A stretch of DNA of 64,000 nucleotides, from positions 310,001 through 374,000 of the forward strand of contig NZ_FUHM01000002.1 of NCBI RefSeq assembly GCF_900155565.1, given 5' to 3'. The first letter of the stretch is position 1, and every line of letters begins with the position of its first letter. This DNA is from Anaerosalibacter sp. Marseille-P3206. Its GTDB lineage: Bacteria; Bacillota; Clostridia; Tissierellales; Sporanaerobacteraceae. The translations under genes were made by a program, and so were the position numbers. Below are positions 25,712-33,588 of the stretch, one piece after another. The notes beneath the pieces are model-generated. The model saw only the letters and a list, made by a program, of their open reading frames with translations, searched no databases and was not told the DNA's origin.

Positions 25712-28700
25712 ATGTCTGAAGACAATAAGAAAAAGTCAGATGAGACTAGAAAAAAGAAAACAAAGAAGAAAAAAAATGGACTGAAAATATTTTTATTGAT
25801 CTTATTAATGGTTATTGTAATAGGAATTGGTGCAGTAGTTGGTATGGTAATAGCCATCGCAAAAGATGCACCAGATATTGATCCAACTAATATTGAATCT
25901 TTACTAACTCAAACTTCATTTATACTTGATGAAAATGGGAATGTAATTGAAAAGATTCAATCTGAAAAAAACGAGTATAGAACAATAGTTGAATTAAGCA
26001 AAATGCCAAAACATTTACAAAATGCCTTTATTGCTATTGAAGATGAACGATTTAGGACTCATATTGGAGTTGATCCAAAGGGAATAATTAAGTCAACAAT
26101 AGACAATGTAAAAGCAGGGCATATTGTTAGAGGTGCTAGTACAATAACTCAACAATTAGCTAAAAACTTATATCTAACTAACGAAAAGAAACTAGACAGA
26201 AAAATCAAAGAAGCGTATTTATCTTTACAGATTGAAAAAGTATTAACAAAAGATCAAATTTTAGAAGCATACTTAAATAGGATATATTTAGGACAAGGGG
26301 CATATGGAGTTCAAGCTGCTGCACAAACATACTTTTCAAAGAATGTAGATGAATTAACTGTTGCAGAAAGTGCTTTACTTGCTGGAATCATAAAAAGCCC
26401 TAGTAGGTATTCTCCATATCAAACTATAAAACCAGATGACTTTAATAGTGATACACATGCAGAAATTGGACAAATAGATATATTAGGAGAAAAATATATT
26501 GCAATTTATAATGATGAATCTATAAAAAGACAAAAGCTAGTATTAAACAAAATGAAAGAATTAGGTATGATAACTGAAGTAGAATATAATGAAGCACTAA
26601 ATCAAAATATTAAAGAGAGTTTAAAACCTGGTGAAAAAAAGATTACAGGAATTTCTTCCTATTTTACTGACTTTGTAAAATATCAAGCTATAAATGAAAT
26701 GGTTAATCAATTAGGATATACAAGAGAACAAGCTGAAGAAGAACTCTATACAGGTGGATTAAAAATTTACTCTACTATGGATGTAAATATGCAACATAAA
26801 ATTGAAGGAATATATAATAATTTTACAGAAGTATTGCTTGGAAATCCTGAAAAGATCAATGCTCCAGCTCTAGTAAGTTGGCGACTGGATAAATCCGGTA
26901 ATATAATTGACGATAGAAACAATATAGTTTTCTACAAACAAGAAAACTTATTTGATGAAAACTACAATTTATTAGTAGAAAAAGGTACTTTTGAATTAAT
27001 AGATAGTAACTTAGTATTAAAGAACAAAAAGTTCACTCCTTATAAAAACAATATAGATATTGGTGATTACTATACTATTGATGGCAAAAAGAACCTAGTT
27101 ACACATTCAGTAGGCTCTTTAACACTATCAGAAAATGCCTTTACACTTGGAGAAAATAAAGAAATAATCATTTCAAGCAAATTTCTATCAGAAAAAAGTG
27201 ACTTTTATTCTATTGACGGAAATGGTAATTTACTTATTAAATCAGATTATTTCTTTAGAAGCAAAGATGGTATAGTTCAACCTCAATCAGCAACTGTAGT
27301 TATGGATTATAGAACTGGGCATATTAAAGCACTTGTTGGTGGAAGAGATATTAAAGGAAACAAACTATTAAATAGAGCAACTTCATCCCAAAGACAGCCT
27401 GGTTCATCTATAAAGCCAATAGCAGTTTATCTTCCAGCTCTAGACAATGGCTTTACTGCAGCTACACCTATTGATGATATACCATTTCATAATGAAGCTG
27501 GAGAAATATGGCCAAAGAACTGGAACAAGAGTTATGCTGGAATAACTTCCTTAAGAAGGTCAGTAGAACAATCTGTAAATGTAAACTCTGTAAAAACATT
27601 GGAAGCTATCGGAATAAATACTTCCATGGAATATCTATCAAGGCTAGGTATTATCGATCCTGACCATCCAGAAAATGATAGTTTTGTATCAAGATCAGAA
27701 AATAAAGTAAATAATGATGAAAACTTGTCCGCTCTCGGACTTGGTGGTATGACAAAAGGTTTAACACCACTTGAAATGACTGCCGCTTATGGTGCTATTG
27801 CAAATAGCGGAACTTATATAGAACCAATTGCTTTTACAAAGATATTAGATAAGAATGGCAACACACTACTTGAAAATACACCAAATAAGAATAAGGTAGT
27901 ATCTCCTGAAATAGCATTTGTTATGTCTGATATACTAAGAACTACAGTAACAAATGGTCTAGCAGGAAGAGCAAAAATGCCTAATATGCCTGTTGCAGGT
28001 AAAACTGGTACCACTCAAGACCAAGCAGATATTTGGTTTGTAGGATATACACCATATTATGTAACTGGTGTTTGGATTGGAAATGACTCTCCAAAGATAA
28101 AATTATCACAAGGTAGTAGAAAAGCAGTGGAATTTTGGAAAACAATTATGACTGATATACATGAAAACTTAGAAACTAAGAATTTTGAAAGACCAGAAAA
28201 TATAGTATCTGTAAGTGTATGTAGTCAATCAGGTAAGATTCCTTCAGACCTTTGTAGTAAAGATCCTAGAGGTAGTACAATTATTACTGAGATCTTCGCA
28301 AAAGGTACTGAACCTAAAGAAAAGTGTGATGTTCATATTGAACTAACCATTGATAAAGAAACTAACAAAATTGCCAACGAATATTGTCCTGAAGATTCTG
28401 TAGAATCAAGAGTTTTCATCAAGAGAAATCCACCATATAATCCTGAAAATCATGGTGGAATAGTACCAAAAGATTATATTTATACTGCTCCTACTAAAAC
28501 TTGCGATGTTCACAATCAAGAAAACACAATAAATGATTGGTTAGATAATTTGCTTGACGACGAAGATGAAAATAAAGATAAAAATGAAGATGGAGAAGAG
28601 CAAGACATGAATATGCCTCCAAATAACGGAATCGATGATTTGATACCTGATGACGATACACAAAATTCTGGAAGACAAGAAGAAAATAAAAAAGATAATA

Positions 28701-28735
28701 ATAAAAACAATAATTCTCAAAACAATGGAAACTAA
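25712..28735 (+). CDS. Bifunctional class A penicillin-binding protein (PBP1A type)
   Basis: A Lys-rich cytoplasmic tail (residues 1-24) and one membrane segment (about 25-50) precede the glycosyltransferase domain with EDERFRTHIG (catalytic Glu110), GASTITQQLAKNLYL and SRYSPY. The transpeptidase domain has SSIK (Ser565), SVN (Ser621) and KTG (Lys764). About 160 residues between the domains (roughly 385-545) form an insertion often seen in clostridial PBP1A proteins. The C-terminus after residue about 935 is an acidic, Asn/Gln-rich low-complexity tail. It polymerises and crosslinks peptidoglycan outside the membrane. Total 1007 residues, long for the family. Confidence 0.93.
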   Translation: MSEDNKKKSDETRKKKTKKKKNGLKIFLLILLMVIVIGIGAVVGMVIAIAKDAPDIDPTNIESLLTQTSFILDENGNVIEKIQSEKNEYRTIVELSKMPKHLQNAFIAIEDERFRTHIGVDPKGIIKSTIDNVKAGHIVRGASTITQQLAKNLYLTNEKKLDRKIKEAYLSLQIEKVLTKDQILEAYLNRIYLGQGAYGVQAAAQTYFSKNVDELTVAESALLAGIIKSPSRYSPYQTIKPDDFNSDTHAEIGQIDILGEKYIAIYNDESIKRQKLVLNKMKELGMITEVEYNEALNQNIKESLKPGEKKITGISSYFTDFVKYQAINEMVNQLGYTREQAEEELYTGGLKIYSTMDVNMQHKIEGIYNNFTEVLLGNPEKINAPALVSWRLDKSGNIIDDRNNIVFYKQENLFDENYNLLVEKGTFELIDSNLVLKNKKFTPYKNNIDIGDYYTIDGKKNLVTHSVGSLTLSENAFTLGENKEIIISSKFLSEKSDFYSIDGNGNLLIKSDYFFRSKDGIVQPQSATVVMDYRTGHIKALVGGRDIKGNKLLNRATSSQRQPGSSIKPIAVYLPALDNGFTAATPIDDIPFHNEAGEIWPKNWNKSYAGITSLRRSVEQSVNVNSVKTLEAIGINTSMEYLSRLGIIDPDHPENDSFVSRSENKVNNDENLSALGLGGMTKGLTPLEMTAAYGAIANSGTYIEPIAFTKILDKNGNTLLENTPNKNKVVSPEIAFVMSDILRTTVTNGLAGRAKMPNMPVAGKTGTTQDQADIWFVGYTPYYVTGVWIGNDSPKIKLSQGSRKAVEFWKTIMTDIHENLETKNFERPENIVSVSVCSQSGKIPSDLCSKDPRGSTIITEIFAKGTEPKEKCDVHIELTIDKETNKIANEYCPEDSVESRVFIKRNPPYNPENHGGIVPKDYIYTAPTKTCDVHNQENTINDWLDNLLDDEDENKDKNEDGEEQDMNMPPNNGIDDLIPDDDTQNSGRQEENKKDNNKNNNSQNNGN

Positions 28736-28757
28736 GGAAGATTTCTTCCTTAGTTTT
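28729..28757. terminator. Terminator between PBP1A gene and spoVAE
   Basis: AACTAAGGAAGA pairs with TCTTCCTTAGTT; a TTTTT run follows on the plus strand, and weaker T residues follow on the minus strand. Confidence 0.8.
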
Positions 28758-29106
28758 TCGTTTTTGGCTTAGAAACTACTGCCATAATATATCCAAATAT
28801 AATAGCTGCTGCAATACCTCCTGCTGTAGCTTGAAGACCTCCCGTAAATGCTCCTATCAATCCATATTTTTCAACCCCTTTAAAAACCCCTTTACATAGA
28901 GCATATCCAAAACCAGTTAGTGGTACAGAAGCTCCTGCACCTCCAAACTTGATAAGTGGTTCATATATTCCTAAAGCAGTTAATACTACTCCTGATGTTA
29001 CATATATTACTAAAATATGTGCAGGTGTAAGTTTTGTATTGTCCATAATAATTTGAGCAACTACACATAGTAATCCACCAACTACAAAAGCTCTTAAATA
29101 TTCCAT
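28750..29106 (-). CDS. spoVAE: Stage V sporulation protein AE (SpoVAEb-type)
   Basis: The 118-residue membrane protein begins MEYLRAFVVGGLLCVVAQIIMDNTKLTPAHILV and has FGGAGASVPLTGFGYALCKGV, which is nearly the same core as SpoVAC. SpoVAC and SpoVAE are thought to form the inner-membrane channel that moves Ca-dipicolinate into the forespore and out at germination. Last gene of the spoVA operon; 10 nt separate it from spoVAD. Confidence 0.9.
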   Translation of the reverse strand: MEYLRAFVVGGLLCVVAQIIMDNTKLTPAHILVIYVTSGVVLTALGIYEPLIKFGGAGASVPLTGFGYALCKGVFKGVEKYGLIGAFTGGLQATAGGIAAAIIFGYIMAVVSKPKTKN

Positions 29107-29116
29107 ATTATGCCTC

Positions 29117-30136
29117 CTACTCTTTTACATTTGTTATAGTCACAGCATGTGCTATTCCCGGTATTGACTCTCCTTGCTGCATAGTAATGGGTGAATGGAG
29201 AGCTCCAGTAGATATGAGCAATACCCTTTTAAAACTCCCGTTTAAAAGTTGATTGTATACAAAACCATTAAAAACTACTGCAGAACAACCACAACCACTT
29301 CCTCCAGCATGAGTATCTTGAGCTTCATTATCAAATATTCTTACACCACAATCATCATAAACTTTCGATAGATCATAGCCTTCTTTTCCCATCAAATCTA
29401 TAACTATACTCTTACCAATTGCACCTAAATCACCTGTAATGATTAAATCATAATCATCAGGATTATAGCCTGTATCTATAAAATGTTTTGAAATAGTATC
29501 TATAGCCGCAGGTGCCATTGCTGCCCCCATATTGTTAACATCTACAATACCAGGATCTATTACTCTTCCTGTTGTAACATATGTAATATATGGTCCATTG
29601 CCTTCTGATGACAATATACTAGCTCCTGCACCAGTTACTGTCCACTGAGCAGAGAATGTTCTTTGATTACCATACTCTAATGGATATCTGTATTGTCTTT
29701 CAGCTGTACTAAAATGGCTAGAAGTACAGCATGCAACTTTGTCAGCAAAACCACCATCTATAATCATCGCACCTAAGCTTAAGGATTCACTCATAGTAGA
29801 ACATGCTCCATATAACCCAAAGTAAGGAATAGATAACTGTCTAGCTGAATAAGACGATACAACAATTTGATTTAGTAAATCTCCTGAAAAAAGATAATCC
29901 ATATTTCCTTCAGATAGATTTGCTTTTGTTAAAGCCATTTTTAAAACTTCTTCTTGCATTTTGCTTTCACTTTTCTCCCAAGATTCTTGTTGCCACAAAT
30001 CATCTTCCAGTATTAAATCAAAATAATCTTTTAGAGGTCCCTCCCCTTCTTTTGGTCCTACAATAGTAGCTGTACTAATAATAGAAGGAGGATTTGCCAT
30101 CTTTACAGTTTGTGATCCAATTCTCTTAATAGCCAT
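29117..30136 (-). CDS. spoVAD: Stage V sporulation protein AD
   Basis: SpoVAD has a thiolase-like fold and binds dipicolinic acid directly. Recognisable parts are GSQTVKMANPPSIISTATIVGPKEGEGPL, FGLYGACSTMSESLSLGAMIIDGGFAD and GSGCGCSAVVFNGF. Length 339 matches the family. Soluble, acting at the forespore inner membrane with SpoVAC and SpoVAE. It begins one nucleotide after spoVAC. Confidence 0.95.
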   Translation of the reverse strand: MAIKRIGSQTVKMANPPSIISTATIVGPKEGEGPLKDYFDLILEDDLWQQESWEKSESKMQEEVLKMALTKANLSEGNMDYLFSGDLLNQIVVSSYSARQLSIPYFGLYGACSTMSESLSLGAMIIDGGFADKVACCTSSHFSTAERQYRYPLEYGNQRTFSAQWTVTGAGASILSSEGNGPYITYVTTGRVIDPGIVDVNNMGAAMAPAAIDTISKHFIDTGYNPDDYDLIITGDLGAIGKSIVIDLMGKEGYDLSKVYDDCGVRIFDNEAQDTHAGGSGCGCSAVVFNGFVYNQLLNGSFKRVLLISTGALHSPITMQQGESIPGIAHAVTITNVKE

Positions 30137-30137
30137 T

Positions 30138-30584
30138 TTATTTACCTCCTAATAAAAGGTATATAATCCCTACAATGATAGAACTTCCCACTCCATACAC
30201 TAGTACTGGTCCTGCAATCACAAACATCTTAGCTGCAACACCAAATATATATCCTTCTCTCTTATACTCCATAGCAGGTGAAACTATAGAATTGGCAAAG
30301 CCTGTGATAGGTACAGCAGAACCTGCCCCTCCAAATTTAGCTATTTTATCATAAACCCCAATTCCTGTTAAAAAAGAACCAAGAAAAACTAATAATATTG
30401 AAGTTCCAGCTGCTACCTGTTCTTCATTCAATCCTCTAGATATTAGCCAATTTCTAATTAATTGCCCTAATGTACATATAAGACCACCTACAACAAAGGC
30501 CCAAATAATATTTTTTAAATAAGTTGGTTTTGGAATTTTACCTTTAGCAAAATTCTCATAATCTTTTTTATTTAACTTATCCAT
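30138..30584 (-). CDS. spoVAC: Stage V sporulation protein AC
   Basis: The protein starts DKLNKKDYENFAKGKIPKPTYLKNIIWAFVVGGLICTLGQ and contains FGGAGSAVPITGFANSIVSPAMEYKREG, the family core; several membrane segments. SpoVAC acts as a mechanosensitive-type channel component in dipicolinate transport. Length 148 is standard. The upstream site is a GGGG run about 7 nt before ATG; 13 nt from spoVAB. Confidence 0.95.
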   Translation of the reverse strand: MDKLNKKDYENFAKGKIPKPTYLKNIIWAFVVGGLICTLGQLIRNWLISRGLNEEQVAAGTSILLVFLGSFLTGIGVYDKIAKFGGAGSAVPITGFANSIVSPAMEYKREGYIFGVAAKMFVIAGPVLVYGVGSSIIVGIIYLLLGGK

Positions 30585-30597
30585 TTGAAACCCCTTT

Positions 30598-31020
30598 CTA
30601 TTTTATCTTAACTAAAACTAACCAATTCATTAATGAACCTGAAACCTTACCTAAACCTATTGCTATTAATAAATAGAATACATAATCTTCTAATTCTAAC
30701 TTTTTTGTAAGTACTGGTATTACATTTAATACTTCTGCTAATGCAGATGAAAAAATACCTATAAAAGCCCCAAAAAATATACCTAATATCACTGTAAAAT
30801 AAATAGGTAACTTCAAGGAAAAGTTTGTAAAATATGCTAAGCTAAATAAAGTCATACTTAATATCAAAGTTCTTTCATACCATTTTATATATAGTAATGT
30901 ATCTGAATTTTGAATAAGCCTAGGTATTATTTGTAACAATGTAATAAAAGCTGCAACTGCATTTCCAACTATAACACCTGCAGATGTCCCAATAGCAATT
31001 AAGACTATACTTTTTAACAA
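30598..31020 (-). CDS. spoVAB: Stage V sporulation protein AB
   Basis: A 140-residue membrane protein with four hydrophobic segments: GTSAGVIVGNAVAAFITLLQIIPRLIQ, then FSLKLPIYFTVILGIFFGAFIGIFSSALAEVLNVIPVL and VFYLLIAIGLGKVSGSLMNW. The ALAEVLNVIPVLTKK segment and position between spoVAA and spoVAC identify it. Needed for dipicolinate uptake in Bacillus although its molecular role is unclear. Confidence 0.9.
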   Translation of the reverse strand: MLKSIVLIAIGTSAGVIVGNAVAAFITLLQIIPRLIQNSDTLLYIKWYERTLILSMTLFSLAYFTNFSLKLPIYFTVILGIFFGAFIGIFSSALAEVLNVIPVLTKKLELEDYVFYLLIAIGLGKVSGSLMNWLVLVKIK

Positions 31021-31034
31021 TATACCACCACCAT

Positions 31035-31658
31035 TTAAAGAGGTTTATTTGTGTTTTTTATTATATTTAATATTGAATCATCTACATCCTTATTGAAAAG
31101 ATCCATTTCCACTTCCATTGGCCCTGGTTCTTTTCTTCTAGATTTATTACTAAAAGCAGAGCTGAAAAAAGCAATCATTCCTATACCAATCCCTAAGGAA
31201 TATGGAATTAATAATATTAATGGATTATCCTTTTTAGTGCCAGTAATCAAATAATATATATTTTCCATTGATTGTTTCATGTTTACATCTACATGAAAAT
31301 TTATAATAGCCAATCCCGCTCCTAAAAATAAAGTTATGCATATAATAATTACCTTTAAGTACTTAAAAACAATATTTTTCTTTTCCCCTCCCTTAATCTC
31401 TATCAGAATCTCTGGTTTACCTATTATATTTACATTTACATTATCTCTTTCATTTTCAATTTTGTTTATTATATCTATAGCAGATACAAAATCACAAATT
31501 TCTTTTTCTTTGGCATTATAAATTTTTAAACCTTCTAAGTACTTTTGTAAACTTGCATTTTTACAATATATTTCTGCAACATCAGTTAAATAAACGCTAC
31601 TATTAGGTTCAGTTGTGTATCTTGATTCTAGTTTTATATAAATTTCTTCTTTTTCGAT
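31035..31658 (-). CDS. spoVAA: Stage V sporulation protein AA with a non-AUG start codon
   Basis: The C-terminal half (from AIINFHVDV through IPYSLGIGIGMIAFFSSAF and GPMEVEMDLF) is clearly SpoVAA with two membrane segments (about residues 100-119 and 150-168). The open frame continues upstream without a stop for another 116 codons (EKEEIYIKLESRYTTEPNSSVYLTDVAEIYC and onward), matching the SpoVAA N-terminal domain. No ATG, GTG or TTG lies near the expected start. An ATC at 31658 sits 6 nt after GGGGGG and gives 207 residues, close to the 206 of Bacillus; ATA at 31664 is the alternative. A TTG at 31313 would lose half the protein. Confidence 0.8.
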   Translation of the reverse strand: MEKEEIYIKLESRYTTEPNSSVYLTDVAEIYCKNASLQKYLEGLKIYNAKEKEICDFVSAIDIINKIENERDNVNVNIIGKPEILIEIKGGEKKNIVFKYLKVIIICITLFLGAGLAIINFHVDVNMKQSMENIYYLITGTKKDNPLILLIPYSLGIGIGMIAFFSSAFSNKSRRKEPGPMEVEMDLFNKDVDDSILNIIKNTNKPL

Positions 31659-31660
31659 TT

Positions 31661-31825
31661 TTATCCCCCCATCTCATCATTATTTAGCATTCTTACAAAC
31701 TTAGCTTTTTTAGGTGTTGTTTTTTCAGAGTTAATGTTGCTATAAAATAGTATCCCTAAGGAAATTGAAATTATCACTACAAAAACTATTAATATTTTTA
31801 TTTTAGTATTAATTTTTATTCTCAT
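31661..31825 (-). CDS. Small membrane protein at the head of the spoVA operon (54 aa)
   Basis: The ATG at 31825 follows GGAGTG by about 5-6 nt and opens a 54-residue frame, MRIKINTKIKILIVFVVIIS and onward, with a basic N-terminus, one membrane segment (about residues 9-28) and a charged tail ending DEMGG. Its stop codon TAA overlaps the ATA codon of the spoVAA frame, and its last glycine codons form the GGGGGG ribosome binding site of spoVAA. That interlocking layout suggests translational coupling. Family not recognised; a role in the forespore membrane is inferred only from position. Confidence 0.6.
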   Translation of the reverse strand: MRIKINTKIKILIVFVVIISISLGILFYSNINSEKTTPKKAKFVRMLNNDEMGG

Positions 31826-31854
31826 AAAATCACTCCATCTTTTATAACTATATT

Positions 31855-31884
31855 TAGTATTTACTAGAATTGAATTTTAATGCA
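31855..31884 (-). promoter_or_regulatory. Candidate sigma-F/sigma-G promoter of the spoVA operon
   Basis: On the minus strand GTAAATACTA matches the forespore -10 pattern GGNRANAHTR at nine of ten positions, with GCATT as a -35 (consensus GHATR/GYWTA) 14 bp further upstream. It lies about 30 nt before the small membrane protein start. In Bacillus spoVA is sigma-G-dependent. Confidence 0.5.
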
Positions 31885-31889
31885 AAAAA

Positions 31890-31912
31890 ATAAGGCATAA
31901 TATTATGCCTTA
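31890..31912 (-). terminator. Terminator of the spoIIA operon
   Basis: TAAGGCATAA/TTATGCCTTA stem followed by seven T residues on the minus strand; the sigF stop codon is in the 5' arm. It separates spoIIA from spoVA transcription. Confidence 0.85.
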
Positions 31913-32667
31913 GCTAACATTTTTTTTAAATCTTCTAATATCCTCTTCTCTATTCTTGAAACCTGCACTTGAGAAATGTTTAGTAATTTAGCTACTTCAA
32001 CTTGAGTTTTATCTTTAAAATACCTAAGAATAATGATTTGCCTATCTCTAGGCTTTAAATTATTGAGTACCTCTTTTAATAAAATTGTATCTAATATATC
32101 TTCTTCTCCTTCACCACCATCATCCTTTATTTTATCTATAAGAAAAAGTGGCGAACCATCTTTTTCATGTATGACATCATACAAGTATTCAGGTTGATAA
32201 TTTGAATCTATCGCCATAACTATTTCTTCTTTATCTACATCTATTTCATCTGCAATTTCTTGAATAGTAGGTTCTCTATCTAACTCGTTTATTAATTTTT
32301 CTTTTGCATATTTAACCTTTAAGCAAGTTTGTTTAAGAGACCTACTTACTTTAATCATTCCGTCATCCCTTAAAAACCTCTTTATTTCACCTATAATCAT
32401 TGGAACAGCATATGTTGAAAATTTAACATCATAAGAAGTATCAAATTTATCAATAGCTTTAATGAGTCCAATACAACCTAATTGAAATATATCATCTGCT
32501 TCATATCCCCTATTGGTAAATCTCTTAAGAATACATTTTACAAGGCCAATATTACAGCTAACTAACCTTTCTCTTGCCAATTCATCGCCTGATTGAGCTT
32601 TAACTATTAAATCCATAGTTTCTTCATGATCAAGCAAATTGCTTTCACTAGATTCTCTATACCCCAT
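31903..32667 (-). CDS. sigF: RNA polymerase sporulation sigma factor SigF
   Basis: Sigma-F directs early forespore transcription. The 254-residue protein has region 2 (CNIGLVKCILKRFTNRGYEADDIFQLGCIGLIKAIDKFD, then VKFSTYAVPMIIGEIKRFLRDDG), region 3 and region 4 with the helix-turn-helix in KDKTQVEVAKLLNISQVQVSRIEKRIL. It follows spoIIAB by 5 nt in the conserved spoIIAA-spoIIAB-sigF order, so its activity should be held by SpoIIAB and released by SpoIIAA. GGGGAG precedes the ATG. Confidence 0.97.
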   Translation of the reverse strand: MGYRESSESNLLDHEETMDLIVKAQSGDELARERLVSCNIGLVKCILKRFTNRGYEADDIFQLGCIGLIKAIDKFDTSYDVKFSTYAVPMIIGEIKRFLRDDGMIKVSRSLKQTCLKVKYAKEKLINELDREPTIQEIADEIDVDKEEIVMAIDSNYQPEYLYDVIHEKDGSPLFLIDKIKDDGGEGEEDILDTILLKEVLNNLKPRDRQIIILRYFKDKTQVEVAKLLNISQVQVSRIEKRILEDLKKMLAKA

Positions 32668-32672
32668 AATAT

Positions 32673-33095
32673 CTACTCCCCAGTAGAAAGACTTTCAAAT
32701 TTTTTAGTCATTTTAACCACTGTGCCCTTACCCACTTCACTTGTTACTTCTAATCCGTCCATAAAGGTTTCCATAACAGTAAAGCCCATACCAGACCTTT
32801 CAAGTTCAGGCTTTGATGTATAAAAAGGTTCCATTGCTGTTTTTAAATCGTCTATTCCCCTGCCTGAATCTTTAATTATTATTTGTATTTCATTTCCTTG
32901 TATAATAGCTTCAATAGTTACTATACCTTCTCCATTTTCATAGCCATGTATAACTGCGTTGGTAACTGCCTCTGAAACAGCTGTTTTTATATCAGATATT
33001 TCTTCTATAGTAGGATCTAATTGAGAAGCAAAGGCTGCAACAGCTACTCTTGCAAAAGATTCATTTGTAGACTTACTAGAAAATTCAAGCTTCAT
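32673..33095 (-). CDS. spoIIAB: Anti-sigma F factor SpoIIAB
   Basis: SpoIIAB is a GHKL-fold kinase that binds sigma-F and phosphorylates SpoIIAA. Visible features are [28 protein letters not shown], the N box [21 protein letters not shown], the G1 box [13 protein letters not shown] and G2 [14 protein letters not shown]. The ATG at 33095 has AGAGGA 5 nt upstream and gives 140 residues; a more distal ATG lacks a site. Confidence 0.96.
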   Translation of the reverse strand: MKLEFSSKSTNESFARVAVAAFASQLDPTIEEISDIKTAVSEAVTNAVIHGYENGEGIVTIEAIIQGNEIQIIIKDSGRGIDDLKTAMEPFYTSKPELERSGMGFTVMETFMDGLEVTSEVGKGTVVKMTKKFESLSTGE

Positions 33096-33120
33096 ATAAT
33101 TCCTCTCACCCATTTAAGTA

Positions 33121-33465
33121 TCACTCCCCTATACTATTTTTTAATGCATCATCAATAGAACTATAAACATCTATGATTTTTAAAATTCCTGACATTCTTA
33201 GTATTCTTTGTATATTTTGATTGTCATTTACAATTAAAACCTTTCCACCATTTTCACTGCACATCTTATATCTTGCCATTAAAAGTCCAATACCAGAACT
33301 ATCCATAAAATTTAGTTCTCTTAAATCAAATATAATATTCTTTTTTAGCTTGTCATAATACCATTCATCTATTTTTTCTCTAGATGCTTCTGAACTATGG
33401 TGATCTAACTCCCCCTTAAATTTAACTATCAAATTTTCATCAATAGTATCTAATATTAATTGCAA
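33121..33465 (-). CDS. spoIIAA: Anti-sigma F factor antagonist SpoIIAA
   Basis: This is a STAS-domain protein; the phosphorylatable serine is in FMDSSGIGLLMARYK (Ser57 from the start chosen here). Unphosphorylated SpoIIAA displaces sigma-F from SpoIIAB. I place the start at a TTG at 33465, 5-6 nt after GGAGGGG, giving 114 residues; an ATG at 33489 would fall at the expected transcription start of the sigma-H promoter and is unlikely to be used. First gene of the spoIIA operon. Confidence 0.93.
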   Translation of the reverse strand: MQLILDTIDENLIVKFKGELDHHSSEASREKIDEWYYDKLKKNIIFDLRELNFMDSSGIGLLMARYKMCSENGGKVLIVNDNQNIQRILRMSGILKIIDVYSSIDDALKNSIGE

Positions 33466-33496
33466 AAAATCCCCTCCCATCTTGAGCATTATCTAT

Positions 33497-33525
33497 ATAT
33501 TCTCCAATCCAGCTTAATATTCCTT
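33497..33525 (-). promoter_or_regulatory. Sigma-H promoter of the spoIIA operon
   Basis: AAGGAATAT (-35, 33517-33525) and GGAGAATAT (-10, 33497-33505) on the minus strand, 11 bp apart, match the sigma-H consensus RWAGGAxxT-N11-12-HGAAT. SpoIIA is the classical sigma-H/Spo0A target. Spo0A boxes were not clearly seen. Confidence 0.75.
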
Positions 33526-33558
33526 CATAGAAAAGTGACTAGTTTTGTTGAAAAAAGA

Positions 33559-33588
33559 AAAATAGAGTCTTATGAAAGACTCTATTTC
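33559..33588 (-). terminator. Terminator of folD
   Basis: AAATAGAGTCTT pairs with AAGACTCTATTT around a 4-nt loop, followed by a T-rich tract on the minus strand; the folD stop codon is in the 5' arm. Confidence 0.85.

Noticed and set aside
31035-31313. Treating the 92-residue frame from TTG as the complete SpoVAA
   Set aside because: The frame stays open upstream for another 116 codons that encode the conserved N-terminal domain; the TTG has no ribosome binding site.
31661-31680. Frameshift pseudogene interpretation of spoVAA
   Set aside because: A single uninterrupted frame covers the full family length, a ribosome binding site is well placed for ATC, and the rest of spoVA is intact; kept only as the sequencing-error alternative.
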